Counted from the stretch's first letter, positions 1 to 8,550 are shown. The stretch: DNA of 64,000 nt from Alcaligenes parafaecalis (GCF_026344135.1 NZ_JAPKNA010000002.1:434001-498000); one strand, 5' to 3'. A program made the numbers and translations. The notes: generated by a model not told the origin, from the letters alone.

Positions 1-1
1 T

Positions 2-421
2 GACTTTGAGGTGGCCCGCCTTGCTGCTGGCTGGAGCCGTCAGAGCAATGGTTTTGTGGGTCTGAATGGTGATGATGGCCCGGCCCATCTGGAAGACAAA
101 GGGCTGGGAGGTTTGGGCCCGGCAGAATTCATTAACGGTGGCCGTCTGGATACCTGGTATGTCGGCACGGCGATTCCAGTGGGCAAGGGCGAGTTTCAGT
201 TGCAGTGGTCTTTGGGCCGTCCGAACTGGACCTGGGAGGATACCGACGAGCGCGCACGTCGCATTCAGGTGATGTCTGTGGGCTATGTGCATGCCTTGTC
301 GCCCCGCACCAGTGTCTATGCCTTTGCGGCTCAAGGACGTCGCTTTGATATGGAAACCGCTGCCAACGCCAGCGAACCGCGTAGCAGCCGTGTGGCCTTT
401 GGTCTGACGCACCACTTCTAA
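2..421 (+). CDS. Outer-membrane porin, 3' end only
   Basis: The window opens inside this gene; the reading frame is already open at base 2 and ends at TAA 419-421, leaving about 139 residues. The visible part shows alternating polar/hydrophobic strands of a beta-barrel (for example YVGTAIPVGKGEFQLQWSL and SVGYVHALSPRTSVYAFAA) and ends in the typical last strand RVAFGLTHHF with the C-terminal phenylalanine used for BAM-mediated insertion. The pattern matches general diffusion porins of Burkholderiales (Gram-negative porin family 4), trimeric channels for small hydrophilic solutes. The start, signal peptide and constriction loop lie outside the window. The family call is fairly safe; the substrate preference cannot be seen. 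Confidence 0.8.
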   Translation, partial: DFEVARLAAGWSRQSNGFVGLNGDDGPAHLEDKGLGGLGPAEFINGGRLDTWYVGTAIPVGKGEFQLQWSLGRPNWTWEDTDERARRIQVMSVGYVHALSPRTSVYAFAAQGRRFDMETAANASEPRSSRVAFGLTHHF

Positions 422-810
422 GTAGCGTGCTGCTTTCCTGCGCTTGGGCTGTTCATGGATCAGGCTCAAGGGCAGGAGATCTGCAAGGGGGCAGAGACTT
501 GGGGATGCGCGGCTTACCCACCTATCCCTAAGTATAAATTTGATGGCCATAGGGTGATGAAAGGTGTGCCAATGCCTGGCAGACAAGCCCATACCCAGAT
601 GCGAAAATATCGTTGGTGCAAAAACCGTTGCACCTTCTTTTTTAACTACTCACGTTTAAAAGTAAATGGATCCTGATCCTTCTTTATGGCTTTGTTCCTG
701 TAAAGGACAAGCCTCCTCAATGACCGGTCAATTGGACGCTGGACCACAAAGCGGGCCCCTCTGATGAGGTGAGCACTCTTTCTGGGCCCCTGTGTCCGAA
801 GGAGAATGCT
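422..810. other. Gene-free stretch after the porin
   Basis: No convincing coding region is seen across about 390 bases. It holds the hairpin terminator listed at 615-643, about 195 bases after the porin stop, which is far for a simple porin terminator. The intervening stretch could be a long 3' untranslated region or a small RNA that uses this terminator; nothing in the sequence decides this. The last part carries the leader and ribosome site of the next gene. Confidence 0.4.
615..643 (+). terminator. Rho-independent terminator after porin region
   Basis: A 7-bp perfect stem (GGTGCAA at 615-621, TTGCACC at 628-634) with a 6-base loop is followed by a T-rich run (TTCTTTTTTT) on the plus strand. 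This is a standard intrinsic terminator for the porin transcript or for a small RNA in the porin 3' region. Confidence 0.75.
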
Positions 811-1128
811 ATGTTCCGCCTCAACCTGTTCCGTTCCGCTCCACACAACAACGCTCTGCAAGACGCTCTGCGCCTGGCTGCATCCCGCCAGCGCCAAGGC
901 TATCTGCTGGAGCTGCTGCAAACTCACGGTGCTCGCGAGTTTGCTTACGCCCTTAACGACCTGTCCGGTCGCACCATTGAAAACGCACTGTCCACGCTGC
1001 CTACGGTGGAACGTAGCCAAGTCCTCAAGCATCTGTCCCGTCGTGCACAAGCCCGTCTGAATGATGCAGAAGGCTTCCGCCGTCCACCTACCCATGCTGT
1101 GCTGACTTTGCCTTCTTTCATGATGTAA
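811..1128 (+). CDS. Small hypothetical protein (105 aa), unrecognised
   Basis: The start at 811 is chosen because a good ribosome site (AAGGAG, 799-804) sits 6 bases upstream; a frame-consistent codon at 769 lacks one. The product begins MFRLNLFRSAPHNNALQDAL, is arginine- and leucine-rich, looks mostly helical (a long amphipathic stretch over residues 15-80), and ends in a proline-containing hydrophobic tail PTHAVLTLPSFMM. There is no signal peptide, transmembrane segment or known motif that I recognise. It is an independent unit: a terminator lies before it (615-643) and a strong hairpin after it (1217-1241). Codon use looks like the surrounding core genes, which supports it being real. Function unknown. 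Confidence 0.6.
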   Translation: MFRLNLFRSAPHNNALQDALRLAASRQRQGYLLELLQTHGAREFAYALNDLSGRTIENALSTLPTVERSQVLKHLSRRAQARLNDAEGFRRPPTHAVLTLPSFMM

Positions 1129-1216
1129 GGCCGAGTTTGTAGGGGCCTTAAGGTTTGCTGTGTGTGGGCCTGCCTGGCCCTCTATCGCTGTAATCTCAGT
1201 ACAAGTATGTCATCGC

Positions 1217-1241
1217 AGGCACCACCCTTTGGGTGGTGCCT
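1217..1241 (+). terminator. Strong hairpin after the 105-aa gene
   Basis: An 11-bp perfect stem (AGGCACCACCC at 1217-1227 with GGGTGGTGCCT at 1231-1241) closes a TTT loop. The following GTTCCGTCTT is only moderately T-rich, so termination is likely but not textbook. Its position, 90 bases after the stop of the upstream small gene and before the Fur box, fits a transcription boundary. Confidence 0.65.
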
Positions 1242-1397
1242 GTTCCGTCTTGATTCAGGTTTGAGTCCGCCCCCACTTTCGGTTTTCTGTTTGCCTCCTC
1301 GGTGCTAAAAGGTGTTTTCTGTTGCCATCTGTCGTGGCAAGACGACGCTTGCCGTGCATGCGCGCGGCATCCTCACTTTTTCATGTCATAATTTTGG

Positions 1398-1416
1398 AAT
1401 GAGAATGATTATTGAT
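1398..1416 (+). promoter_or_regulatory. Fur box upstream of the ECF sigma gene
   Basis: The 19 bases AATGAGAATGATTATTGAT are a close match to the Fur operator built from GATAAT-like hexamers (consensus GATAATGATAATCATTATC). The site ends 17 bases before the sigma factor start, where it would overlap the promoter. It indicates iron-loaded Fur represses the sigma / anti-sigma / receptor set, as is typical for FecI-type systems. Confidence 0.8.
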
Positions 1417-1433
1417 TAGTGCGTGTAGGGGAT

Positions 1434-1946
1434 ATGGACTATCCGGCAGCGCCCATAGGGATGGGAGATTTCTATCAAGATCACCGTAGCTGGTTGCTGC
1501 GGTGGTTGCGTGCGCGCCTGCATTGCAGCTTTACAGCGGAAGATCTGGTTCAGGACACGTTTGTTCGTCTGCTTCTGGCACCGTCCGCTGTTCATCATTT
1601 ACGTCACCCCCGTGCGTTTCTGGCCACCACGGCCAGACGGCTTCTGATTGATCGCAGCCGACGTCTGGCGGTAGAGCAGGCCTATCTGGATGCCTTGGCG
1701 GCCACGCTGGCCGAAGGGGCTCAAGCGCCCTCGGCAGAGCAGTGTGCTCAAACCCTTGAAGCCCTGGCCTTGTTGGCCCAAGCCTTGGACGAGCTACCTG
1801 AACGGACGCGCATGGCATTTTTAAGCTGCTATCTGGATGGGGAAACCCAGTCAGTGGTGGCTCAGCGCCTGGGCGTCAGCGAACGCACCGTGCGTAATGA
1901 TCTGGTGCAGGCCTTGCTCCATATCCAGACCTTGATTCCTGCTTGA
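1434..1946 (+). CDS. ECF RNA polymerase sigma factor, FecI type
   Basis: This 170-residue protein has sigma region 2 (DLVQDTFVRLL at about residues 37-47, then RHPRAFLATTARRLLIDRSRR) and region 4 with its helix-turn-helix (residues about 118-165, including QSVVAQRLGVSERTVRNDL). It should direct RNA polymerase to the siderophore receptor promoter when the receptor signals through the downstream FecR-like protein. ATG 1434 is preferred over GTG 1419 because AGGGG (1427-1431) precedes it, though the spacing is short. A Fur box lies just upstream. The next gene begins 5 bases after the stop, so the two are co-transcribed. Family assignment is firm; the signal is not citrate by implication. Confidence 0.93.
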   Translation: MDYPAAPIGMGDFYQDHRSWLLRWLRARLHCSFTAEDLVQDTFVRLLLAPSAVHHLRHPRAFLATTARRLLIDRSRRLAVEQAYLDALAATLAEGAQAPSAEQCAQTLEALALLAQALDELPERTRMAFLSCYLDGETQSVVAQRLGVSERTVRNDLVQALLHIQTLIPA

Positions 1947-1951
1947 GCCTC

Positions 1952-2929
1952 ATGTCCAGCACGGAAATTGAACGACAGGCGGCCCAATGGGTAGTGCTTC
2001 TGTCCGACCCCGAACAATTCACCGAGCAGGCCCAGGCCGAGTTCAGAGCCTGGCGTGCCCAGGATCCTCGTCATGAAGCGGCGGCCGTCGGGATGGAAAC
2101 CGTGCTGGGTACGGTGAAAAAACTGGCCGTACAAGCGAATACCGCCCCGGGACGTAGTGCTCTGGATGCAGGCCTGTCGGCACGGCGGAAGCTGCTACGT
2201 GATTGGCGCCAGGGCATGATGCTCTCGCTCTGGGCGCTGGCGATTATTTTGCCCATCCTGGCCTTTCTGTTTCCTTGGTCGAATCAGTCCTTGCACACCG
2301 CTGCTGGGCAATGGCGCAGCGTGGTGCTGGAAGATGGCTCTCGCCTGGAACTGGCGGGCGCATCGCGGGTAAAAATTCTGTACAGCAAACAGTACCGGGA
2401 TATTGAGCTGCTGGAAGGGCAAGTTCGCGTGGTGGTCGCCAAACAGCCGGATCGACCCTTGCGGGTATTAAGCAGTCAGGCTGTCTCGCAGGCTTTGGGC
2501 ACTGAGTTCATTGTGCAAGAGCAGCCGCAAGGCACCTTGCTGACCGTTTTGTCCTCTCGGATTCTGGCCTATCCACGAGCCCAAGGTCCACAAGCTGCAC
2601 GCGAGCTGAGGCCTGGGGACCAGGTGCAGATTGATGCGCAAGGTTTGGGTGCGAATCGCCAGGCCGATGTGGAGCGCAGCAAGCGTAATTGGGATCAGCG
2701 ACAACTGGTGCTGGAGCATATGCCCCTGACACAGGCTTTGGAGCAGATCACCCGCCAGTACCCCGGCAAAACACAGGTCAATCCACAAGGGATGGCAGGT
2801 TTGACGGTCAGTGCCGTCTTGCCTGCTGATCAGCCTTTGTCGGCCCTGGCCTTGCTGAAGGATCTGTATCCCGGCTTGCAGGTGCAGAACACGCCAGACG
2901 AAATATTGACGATTACTTTCAGGCCTTGA
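1952..2929 (+). CDS. FecR-type anti-sigma / signal transducer
   Basis: The 325-residue product has an N-terminal cytoplasmic DUF4880 region (AAQWVVLLSDPEQF, EFRAWRAQDPRHEAA), one transmembrane segment at about residues 88-108 (MLSLWALAIILPILAFLFPW) and a periplasmic FecR domain (VVLEDGSRLELAGASRV, DIELLEGQVRVVV), followed by a C-terminal domain resembling the receptor signalling fold (LTQALEQITRQYPGK). It should relay siderophore binding from the TonB receptor signalling domain to the sigma factor. ATG 1952 is chosen; an in-frame TTG at 1943 overlaps the sigma gene and is less likely. The receptor gene follows 63 bases later, completing the three-gene surface-signalling set. Confidence 0.93.
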   Translation: MSSTEIERQAAQWVVLLSDPEQFTEQAQAEFRAWRAQDPRHEAAAVGMETVLGTVKKLAVQANTAPGRSALDAGLSARRKLLRDWRQGMMLSLWALAIILPILAFLFPWSNQSLHTAAGQWRSVVLEDGSRLELAGASRVKILYSKQYRDIELLEGQVRVVVAKQPDRPLRVLSSQAVSQALGTEFIVQEQPQGTLLTVLSSRILAYPRAQGPQAARELRPGDQVQIDAQGLGANRQADVERSKRNWDQRQLVLEHMPLTQALEQITRQYPGKTQVNPQGMAGLTVSAVLPADQPLSALALLKDLYPGLQVQNTPDEILTITFRP

Positions 2930-2992
2930 TTGCCGCTTTTTTGGGCTCGTGCGTCTTTAACAGATAGACCTTGCCAAAGAAGGAGAGATTTC

Positions 2993-5416
2993 ATGGTCCC
3001 GAAGAATGCGCCGCCTTTGGCGCTTGTGAAGACGCCGCTCATGCCTGCTACTTGTCGCCGCCTGCTGGGCTTGGCTGTGGTGGGGGCATTGATGCTGAAT
3101 GTGGCCCCGGTATCGGCCCAGAACACGCAAGCCTATTCTCTGGAGGCCGGTGATCTGGCCAGCCGCTTGAGCCAGTTTGCTCAACAGGCTGGGGTGGCCT
3201 TGGTGATGGATTCCTCGCGATTACAGGGCCTGAGCGCGCCGCGCTTGCAAGGCCAGTATTCGGTACAGGAAGGTTTTGCCGCCTTGCTGGCCGGGCAGCC
3301 GTTTCAGGTTCAAAGTCGGGATCAGGGCTATGTCTTGATTGCCTTGTCCGATAGCGACACCCTGGCCGATGAGGCGGGTGTGCAATCGTTGTCGCGTATT
3401 GAAGTGCGCCGCAATGCACTGGGCGACATTACCGAAGGTTCAGGCACTTATGCTGCCGGGACGATTGCCACGGCAACCCGTTTGCGCCTGACGCCACGCC
3501 AGACACCGCAGGCCATCAGCGTGACCACACGCAAGATGATGGACGACTTTAATCTGACCAGCATTGATGATGTGGTGCGCCATACCCCAGGTGTCAGCAT
3601 CATTACGTACGACAGTGAGCGTACCGCCTACGAGGCACGTGGTTTCGATATCAAGAACTTCCAGTACGACGGCATCCCCACCTTGCGGGATTCGCCATAC
3701 TCCGCGGGTAACACTCTCAGCGATATGGCCATTTATGATCGTGTCGAGGTCTTGAAAGGGGCCTCTGGCCTGTTGACCGGCAGTGGTAACCCCGGCGCTA
3801 CGATCAATATGATTCGTAAAAAGCCGACGCAAGAGTTTCAGGGCCATGCCAGTGCGGGTGCAGGCACTTGGGACAACTATCGTGGTGAGGTGGATTTCTC
3901 CGGTCCCTTGAACGAGACAGGCTCTATACGTGGCCGTATGGTCGGCGCCTATCAGGACAAGAAAAGTCAGTTGGACCACTACCAGCGCCAGACCTTGGTG
4001 CTGTACGGCATTGTAGAGGCTGACCTGACACCGGATACCCGGCTGACCTTGGGAGCGGACTTGCAGGATAACGACCCCAAAGGCTCGACCTGGGGCGGCA
4101 TCCCGATCTATGACGCGCAAGGCAACTTCAACGATATGGACCGTTCCTTTAATAACGGTACGCGCTGGAGTCGCTGGAACCAGTACACCCGTTCGGCCTT
4201 TGCCACGCTGGAGCATGAGTTCGACAGCGGCTGGATGGCCAAGGTGCAGCTTAACCACCTGATCAATGGTTATGACTCCGAACTGGCTTCGGTGGCTGCT
4301 GGCAATCCTGATCCTCTAACCGGCAAAGGCACTTCTTTGTGGTCTGGGCGCTACGTAGGCAAGACGGTATCCAACACGGCTGACTTCTATGCGACTGGCC
4401 CCTTTGAACTGTTCGGGCGAGAGCATGAACTGGTGGTCGGGGGTGGGGTATCGCGCCGTCGCTGGACCAATGCGTCTTACGGTGAAAGCAGCAATACCGA
4501 TGTTCCGAATTACTACGAATGGGATGGCCGCTGGCCGCGCATGAACTGGAAGCATTTGAGAGATGATCGGGAAGTGACACGGGAAAATGGCGTGTATATC
4601 AGCACGCGTCTGAACCTGCGTGACGACTTGAAGCTGCTGCTGGGCACACGCTACGCCAACTACAACAAGCTTGATATGCGCGAGACTGGCGTATGGGTGC
4701 CGTACTTTGGGGCCGTGTACGACCTGAACGACAACTTCTCGGTCTATGCCAGCTACACCAACATCTTCCAGCCTCAAGACCTGCGGGACGAAGGCGGCCG
4801 TACGCTGGACCCCTTGCGTGGCGACAACTATGAGGTCGGTGTCAAAGGCGAGTTCCTGGGGGGGCGTTTGACGTCGAGCGTGGCTTATTTCCAATTGCGT
4901 CAGGATAACTTTGGCAAGGAAACGGGGGGGCGCACACCATCAGGCGGCATTGCCTATGAGGCGACCCAGGGCGTGCGTACGAATGGGGTAGAGCTGGAAG
5001 TGGCTGGCCAGTTGACGCCGCAATGGCAGATGCACGCGGGCTATGCCTACAAGCTGTCGCGTCGCGATGGTGAAAAGGTGTCGACCTTATCGCCTGAGCA
5101 TCAGTTCAATATTTACACCACCTATGATTTCGAGGGTGAGCTGAATGGTCTGACGCTAGGTGGCGGTGCACGCTGGCAAAGCAAGACCTGGGGCAATGTA
5201 AGCCGACCAGGATCGCCGGGCAAGGTGCAGCATACGGTCTCGGGTTACTGGCTGGTGGATGCGATGGCACGTTATCGCTTCAACAAGAATTTGTCGGCCA
5301 CCTTTACCGTCAATAACCTGTTCGACAAGCGCTATTACTCCATGTTCTCCTGGTACAGCACGTATACCTGGGGCGAGCCGCGCAACATGATGCTGGCGGT
5401 GAAGTATCAGTTCTAA
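2993..5416 (+). CDS. TonB-dependent siderophore receptor with signalling domain
   Basis: ATG 2993 follows AAGGAG (2980-2985) and gives 807 residues. A signal peptide ends near residue 42 (APVSA before QNTQAY). Residues about 48-105 form the STN signalling domain (YSLEAGDLASRLSQFAQQAG), then a TonB box region, a plug (TPRQTPQAISVTTRKMMDDF, YDGIPTLRDSPY, LKGASGLLTGSGNPGATIN) and a 22-strand barrel ending in VKYQF. The plug wording is that of FpvA/FhuE-type receptors for ferric hydroxamate or pyoverdine-like siderophores, so it probably imports a xenosiderophore. The signalling domain matches the upstream FecR/ECF pair. No siderophore biosynthesis gene is nearby; the exact ligand cannot be read from sequence. 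Confidence 0.93.
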   Translation: MVPKNAPPLALVKTPLMPATCRRLLGLAVVGALMLNVAPVSAQNTQAYSLEAGDLASRLSQFAQQAGVALVMDSSRLQGLSAPRLQGQYSVQEGFAALLAGQPFQVQSRDQGYVLIALSDSDTLADEAGVQSLSRIEVRRNALGDITEGSGTYAAGTIATATRLRLTPRQTPQAISVTTRKMMDDFNLTSIDDVVRHTPGVSIITYDSERTAYEARGFDIKNFQYDGIPTLRDSPYSAGNTLSDMAIYDRVEVLKGASGLLTGSGNPGATINMIRKKPTQEFQGHASAGAGTWDNYRGEVDFSGPLNETGSIRGRMVGAYQDKKSQLDHYQRQTLVLYGIVEADLTPDTRLTLGADLQDNDPKGSTWGGIPIYDAQGNFNDMDRSFNNGTRWSRWNQYTRSAFATLEHEFDSGWMAKVQLNHLINGYDSELASVAAGNPDPLTGKGTSLWSGRYVGKTVSNTADFYATGPFELFGREHELVVGGGVSRRRWTNASYGESSNTDVPNYYEWDGRWPRMNWKHLRDDREVTRENGVYISTRLNLRDDLKLLLGTRYANYNKLDMRETGVWVPYFGAVYDLNDNFSVYASYTNIFQPQDLRDEGGRTLDPLRGDNYEVGVKGEFLGGRLTSSVAYFQLRQDNFGKETGGRTPSGGIAYEATQGVRTNGVELEVAGQLTPQWQMHAGYAYKLSRRDGEKVSTLSPEHQFNIYTTYDFEGELNGLTLGGGARWQSKTWGNVSRPGSPGKVQHTVSGYWLVDAMARYRFNKNLSATFTVNNLFDKRYYSMFSWYSTYTWGEPRNMMLAVKYQF

Positions 5417-5434
5417 GCCAGAGCTGACAAGCGT

Positions 5435-6511
5435 CTAGGACACCTGGGCTCGATAGCGATCCAACTGCTCGCACAGTTCGCGAGTAGCCTCTATCAGCCT
5501 GGGGCCAGGGCGGTACAGCGCATCCGGGTTCAGGTTCAGCAAAGCGTGGGGGCTCAGGCCCAGATGCTTTTCCCAGAACAGATGACGGGTGCGCAATTGT
5601 GCTGGATCACGGTAGGCCATGATCACGACCTGTGGGCGCTTGTGCAGCACATCTTCCAGGCTGATGGTGGGGGCGACGGCGGCATGATGGGCGTAGATAT
5701 TCTGCGCCTTGCAGGTAGTCAACACATCCTGAATCAAGGGATCGCGCGCCAGGGTGTACAAAGGCTCGGAGCCGATTTCCAGAAACACGCTGACAGTCTC
5801 GCCCAAGCGGCTGTTCTGACGCAGGGCGGCAATCTGATTATCCAGCAAGGCGGCGATAGGAACGGCTACATCAGCCGTATCCAGGCTGTCTCCTGCCAGA
5901 CGGATAAAGGCGGGAATATCGTCCAGTTTTTGGGGTGCGGCAAAGATCAGGCTGATATGGGTTTGCTCTAGCTGGCGCTGTATCTCAGGCCCGATCTGGT
6001 TGGACTGCCAGGCCCAGACCTGATCAGGTTTCAGCTCCAGCAGCCGTTCGGGGTTGACGCGCAAGGCGTCCCCAACGCGGGGCAGATCCTTGGCAGCAGG
6101 CGGGTAGTCGCTGGAACTGTCCACAGCGATCAAGTGGTCTTGAGCACCGGCGGCAAACAGGATCTCAGTGATGTGAGGGGCCAGACTGATTGCGCGGGCA
6201 GGAGCGGTCGTTGGTGTGTACAGCGCCTCTTGGTCTGTTGAGGCTTTTTGTACTTGTTGATCTTGCTGCTTGTTTTGTACCTCTTGAGTGCTTTGTTCTG
6301 TGCTTGTCTGTGTCTGTGTCTGTGTCTGTGTCTTGGGCTGTGCTTGAATCTGCGCCTGTGATTGCAGCGGGTCTTTCTCACGCGCTTGCGTCAGGATGGG
6401 CAATCCCGAAAGCAGGACGAACAGGCCAAGCAAAGTCCATAGCCCCAATCCGCTCCAGACAGAGCGCTTCGGGTGTTGGAGACGAAACGTCGCAGGCAAA
6501 GAGGGCATCAT
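5435..6511 (-). CDS. btuF: BtuF-like periplasmic cobalamin-binding protein
   Basis: The 358-residue protein has a membrane-export segment (LGLWTLLGLFVLLSGLPI), then a Gln/Thr-rich linker (residues about 48-95), then a class III substrate-binding fold with the BtuF/helical-backbone signature (ARAISLAPHITEILFAAGA, LPRVGDALRVNPERLLELKP, PQVVIMAYRD). It would bind vitamin B12 in the periplasm and pass it to an ABC permease, which is not in this window. It sits 70 bases downstream of btuB on the same strand, so it is probably under the same riboswitch. The linker is encoded partly by a TGTGTC tandem repeat (6305-6332) and makes the protein about 90 residues longer than usual. A heme or iron-chelate ligand is possible, but the btuB neighbour favours cobalamin. 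Confidence 0.8.
   Translation of the reverse strand: MMPSLPATFRLQHPKRSVWSGLGLWTLLGLFVLLSGLPILTQAREKDPLQSQAQIQAQPKTQTQTQTQTSTEQSTQEVQNKQQDQQVQKASTDQEALYTPTTAPARAISLAPHITEILFAAGAQDHLIAVDSSSDYPPAAKDLPRVGDALRVNPERLLELKPDQVWAWQSNQIGPEIQRQLEQTHISLIFAAPQKLDDIPAFIRLAGDSLDTADVAVPIAALLDNQIAALRQNSRLGETVSVFLEIGSEPLYTLARDPLIQDVLTTCKAQNIYAHHAAVAPTISLEDVLHKRPQVVIMAYRDPAQLRTRHLFWEKHLGLSPHALLNLNPDALYRPGPRLIEATRELCEQLDRYRAQVS
6305..6332 (-). repeat. Hexanucleotide tandem repeat inside btuF
   Basis: About 4.7 tandem units of TGTGTC (plus-strand reading) encode alternating Thr-Gln in the linker of the BtuF-like protein. Because the unit is six bases, slippage would add or remove Thr-Gln pairs without a frameshift. 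Confidence 0.9.
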
Positions 6512-6527
6512 GCGCCTTTAAGTAAAT

Positions 6528-6554
6528 GGCGCGGCTCTTGAGCAGAACCGCGCC
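6528..6554 (-). other. Hairpin between btuB and btuF
   Basis: GGCGCGG (6528-6534) pairs with CCGCGCC (6548-6554) around a 13-base loop in the 70-base gap between the two genes. There is no following T run, so it looks more like an mRNA-stabilising or attenuating hairpin than a full terminator. Confidence 0.5.
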
Positions 6555-6581
6555 AGAATCAAGCGAAGCTGATTTTACTGC

Positions 6582-8465
6582 TTACATGCGCCAGGCAAAG
6601 TTCAGGAACACGCTGGAGCCTGCGTTGTTGTAGCCACGGCTGGCCAGGTTGTAGTCCTTGTCGAGCACATTGTTCCAGCGCAGTTGCGCTTCCAGGCTGG
6701 AAGTCAGCGGGTAGCTGGCAGTCAGGTTTAGCAGGCCGTAGCCGCCCAGACGTTGCTCATTCTTTGCGTCTTCATAACGGTGGGAAGCGAACAGGTATTC
6801 GGCACCAGTTTTCAGATCACCGAACTTGTGCTCCACGGCCACTTTGTAGTTTTGCTTGGCACGGCGTACCAACTGCTTGTCGGTGTTTCTATCTTTGGGG
6901 TCGGTAAAGTCGGCACTAGCAGTCAGCGTGGTGTCGCCCAATTGCTTCATGGCAGTTAGTGTTAGGCCTGTGATACGGGCCCTCTCCGTATTCGTAGTAG
7001 TACAGTTAAAGGCAGCGTCGCAGTTATAAGTGTTAATGAAGTCACGAATACTGTTTTGATAAACCACTAGGGCTAATTCAGTCGTGTCGTCTGTATAGCG
7101 GATATTGCCTTCGATGTTGCGGGATTTTTCAGGCTTAAGGTTGGGGTTACCAACAAAACTACCATAGTCGCTTGCTTGGTAGGGAGTGTAGAGGTCTGCA
7201 AAAGAGGCTGCACGGAAGCCTGTATTGGCGGCCACACCGACCGTCCAATTCGTAGTGAGATCCAAGTCATAGCCCAGTCCACCAGTTACCTTGTGACCAA
7301 AGCCGCCAATATTGTCGTTACGGACACTGGCCTGCAGGTGATGTTGATTGATGTCGCCACGGTAGATCAGGGCAAAGGCATTGGTGTTTCGTTTGTCTGC
7401 TGTATGAGCGTTGGAGTGGGTCATACGCTCCTCCAGACGTTCAGCTAGCACAGACACTACGTGGCCTTTAGCAACCGTTAGGTCATTTTGCCAACTGTAT
7501 TGACGTTGTATGGTCGAATAGCGTGAGCTAAACGGATAGTCCACTGTTTCAGCGTGATTGTTAACAGTCTCCTTACCCCAAGACATGTTGAGACGGCTGG
7601 ACCAAAGCTCGCTTAGCTTGTTTGTGCTGGTTAAACCATAGGCTTGTTGGCGAGCCTGTGTCGTGGGGGTACTGGCTAGTTTCTGGCCGTTGTCGAATTG
7701 ACCGTCTATATAGTTATTCATGACGGTCAAACCTAGGTGTTGGCCTTTCGCCCATTCGTAACCCACGGAACCACTCAGCCCGTGTTGGGTGTAGCCGTTC
7801 TTGTCAGGGTTATAGGTGTATATACCTGCAAGTGGATTAGTAGCATTAAAGCCATCGCTGGTACCGTAGCTGGAGGCCAGGCTGTAGTCCCAACCTTGAG
7901 ACGCCCCCGAAAAACCGGCGCTGGCTTTGAAGGTGTCTTGCGAACCCACACCAACATTACCCCAGGCACTCAAGGCACGGTCACCGCCACCTTTTTTCGT
8001 GATGATGTTGATGACACCACCAATCGCATCCGAGCCATACAGGCTGCTGCCTGCTCCACGCACAATTTCAATGCGCTCGATCAGGGCAGGGTCAATCGCT
8101 TGCCAGTTTACCGAACCACTGGTGGGGCTATTGATACGCATGCCGTCAATCATGACGCGGGTATGTTTGGGGTCAGTACCGCGTAAAAAAACGCCGGTTG
8201 TAGTCTGCGGACCACCACTGCTGTAAATCTCCACCCCAGGCTGACGCTGCAAAATTTCAGCCACGCTGCTTTGACCCGCTTTCTGCAGGGTCTCCTGATC
8301 AATCACCGTTACATCACCTACCACGTTTTTCAGTGGTTGCGCCATGCGGCTAGGGGTAACAACAATTTGATCCAGCTTGGTGACAGAGGCGGTTTGGGCC
8401 GTGGCGATGAAAGGCAGGGCGCCCGCCAGGGCGACCATCAAAGGTCTGATGGACAGTAGAGTCAT
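6582..8465 (-). CDS. btuB: TonB-dependent vitamin B12 outer-membrane receptor
   Basis: The start is ATG at 8465, preceded by AGGAA six bases away; it gives 627 residues. A signal peptide ends near ATA-Q (residue 23), followed by a TonB box (LDQIVVTPSR, residues 31-40), a plug (VAEILQRQPGVEI, FLRGTDPKHTRVMIDGMRIN, GAGSSLYGSDAIGGVINIIT) and a barrel with the late BtuB-like segment RWNNVLDKDYNLASRGYNN. It imports cobalamin across the outer membrane with TonB energy. A cobalamin riboswitch lies upstream in its leader. The last residue is Met (NFAWRM) rather than the usual aromatic. Codons for the middle of the barrel (about 6950-7800) look more AT-rich than the ends by eye. Confidence 0.92.
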   Translation of the reverse strand: MTLLSIRPLMVALAGALPFIATAQTASVTKLDQIVVTPSRMAQPLKNVVGDVTVIDQETLQKAGQSSVAEILQRQPGVEIYSSGGPQTTTGVFLRGTDPKHTRVMIDGMRINSPTSGSVNWQAIDPALIERIEIVRGAGSSLYGSDAIGGVINIITKKGGGDRALSAWGNVGVGSQDTFKASAGFSGASQGWDYSLASSYGTSDGFNATNPLAGIYTYNPDKNGYTQHGLSGSVGYEWAKGQHLGLTVMNNYIDGQFDNGQKLASTPTTQARQQAYGLTSTNKLSELWSSRLNMSWGKETVNNHAETVDYPFSSRYSTIQRQYSWQNDLTVAKGHVVSVLAERLEERMTHSNAHTADKRNTNAFALIYRGDINQHHLQASVRNDNIGGFGHKVTGGLGYDLDLTTNWTVGVAANTGFRAASFADLYTPYQASDYGSFVGNPNLKPEKSRNIEGNIRYTDDTTELALVVYQNSIRDFINTYNCDAAFNCTTTNTERARITGLTLTAMKQLGDTTLTASADFTDPKDRNTDKQLVRRAKQNYKVAVEHKFGDLKTGAEYLFASHRYEDAKNEQRLGGYGLLNLTASYPLTSSLEAQLRWNNVLDKDYNLASRGYNNAGSSVFLNFAWRM

Positions 8466-8482
8466 GGAAATTCCTGTGGGAT

Positions 8483-8527
8483 GTGCGTCCCCGCACACCA
8501 GTAAGCGAAGCTGCCCCTTGGTGGGGC
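8483..8527 (-). promoter_or_regulatory. Likely riboswitch expression platform
   Basis: Two small hairpins (GCCCC/GGGGC at 8513-8527; GTGCG/CGCAC at 8483-8496) sit between the cobalamin aptamer and the btuB ribosome site (about 8471-8476 on the minus strand). No T tract follows them, which argues for ribosome-site sequestration rather than termination. The pairing alternatives are inferred, not shown. Confidence 0.5.
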
Positions 8528-8550
8528 GGCCATGAATTCAGGGTCGATAA

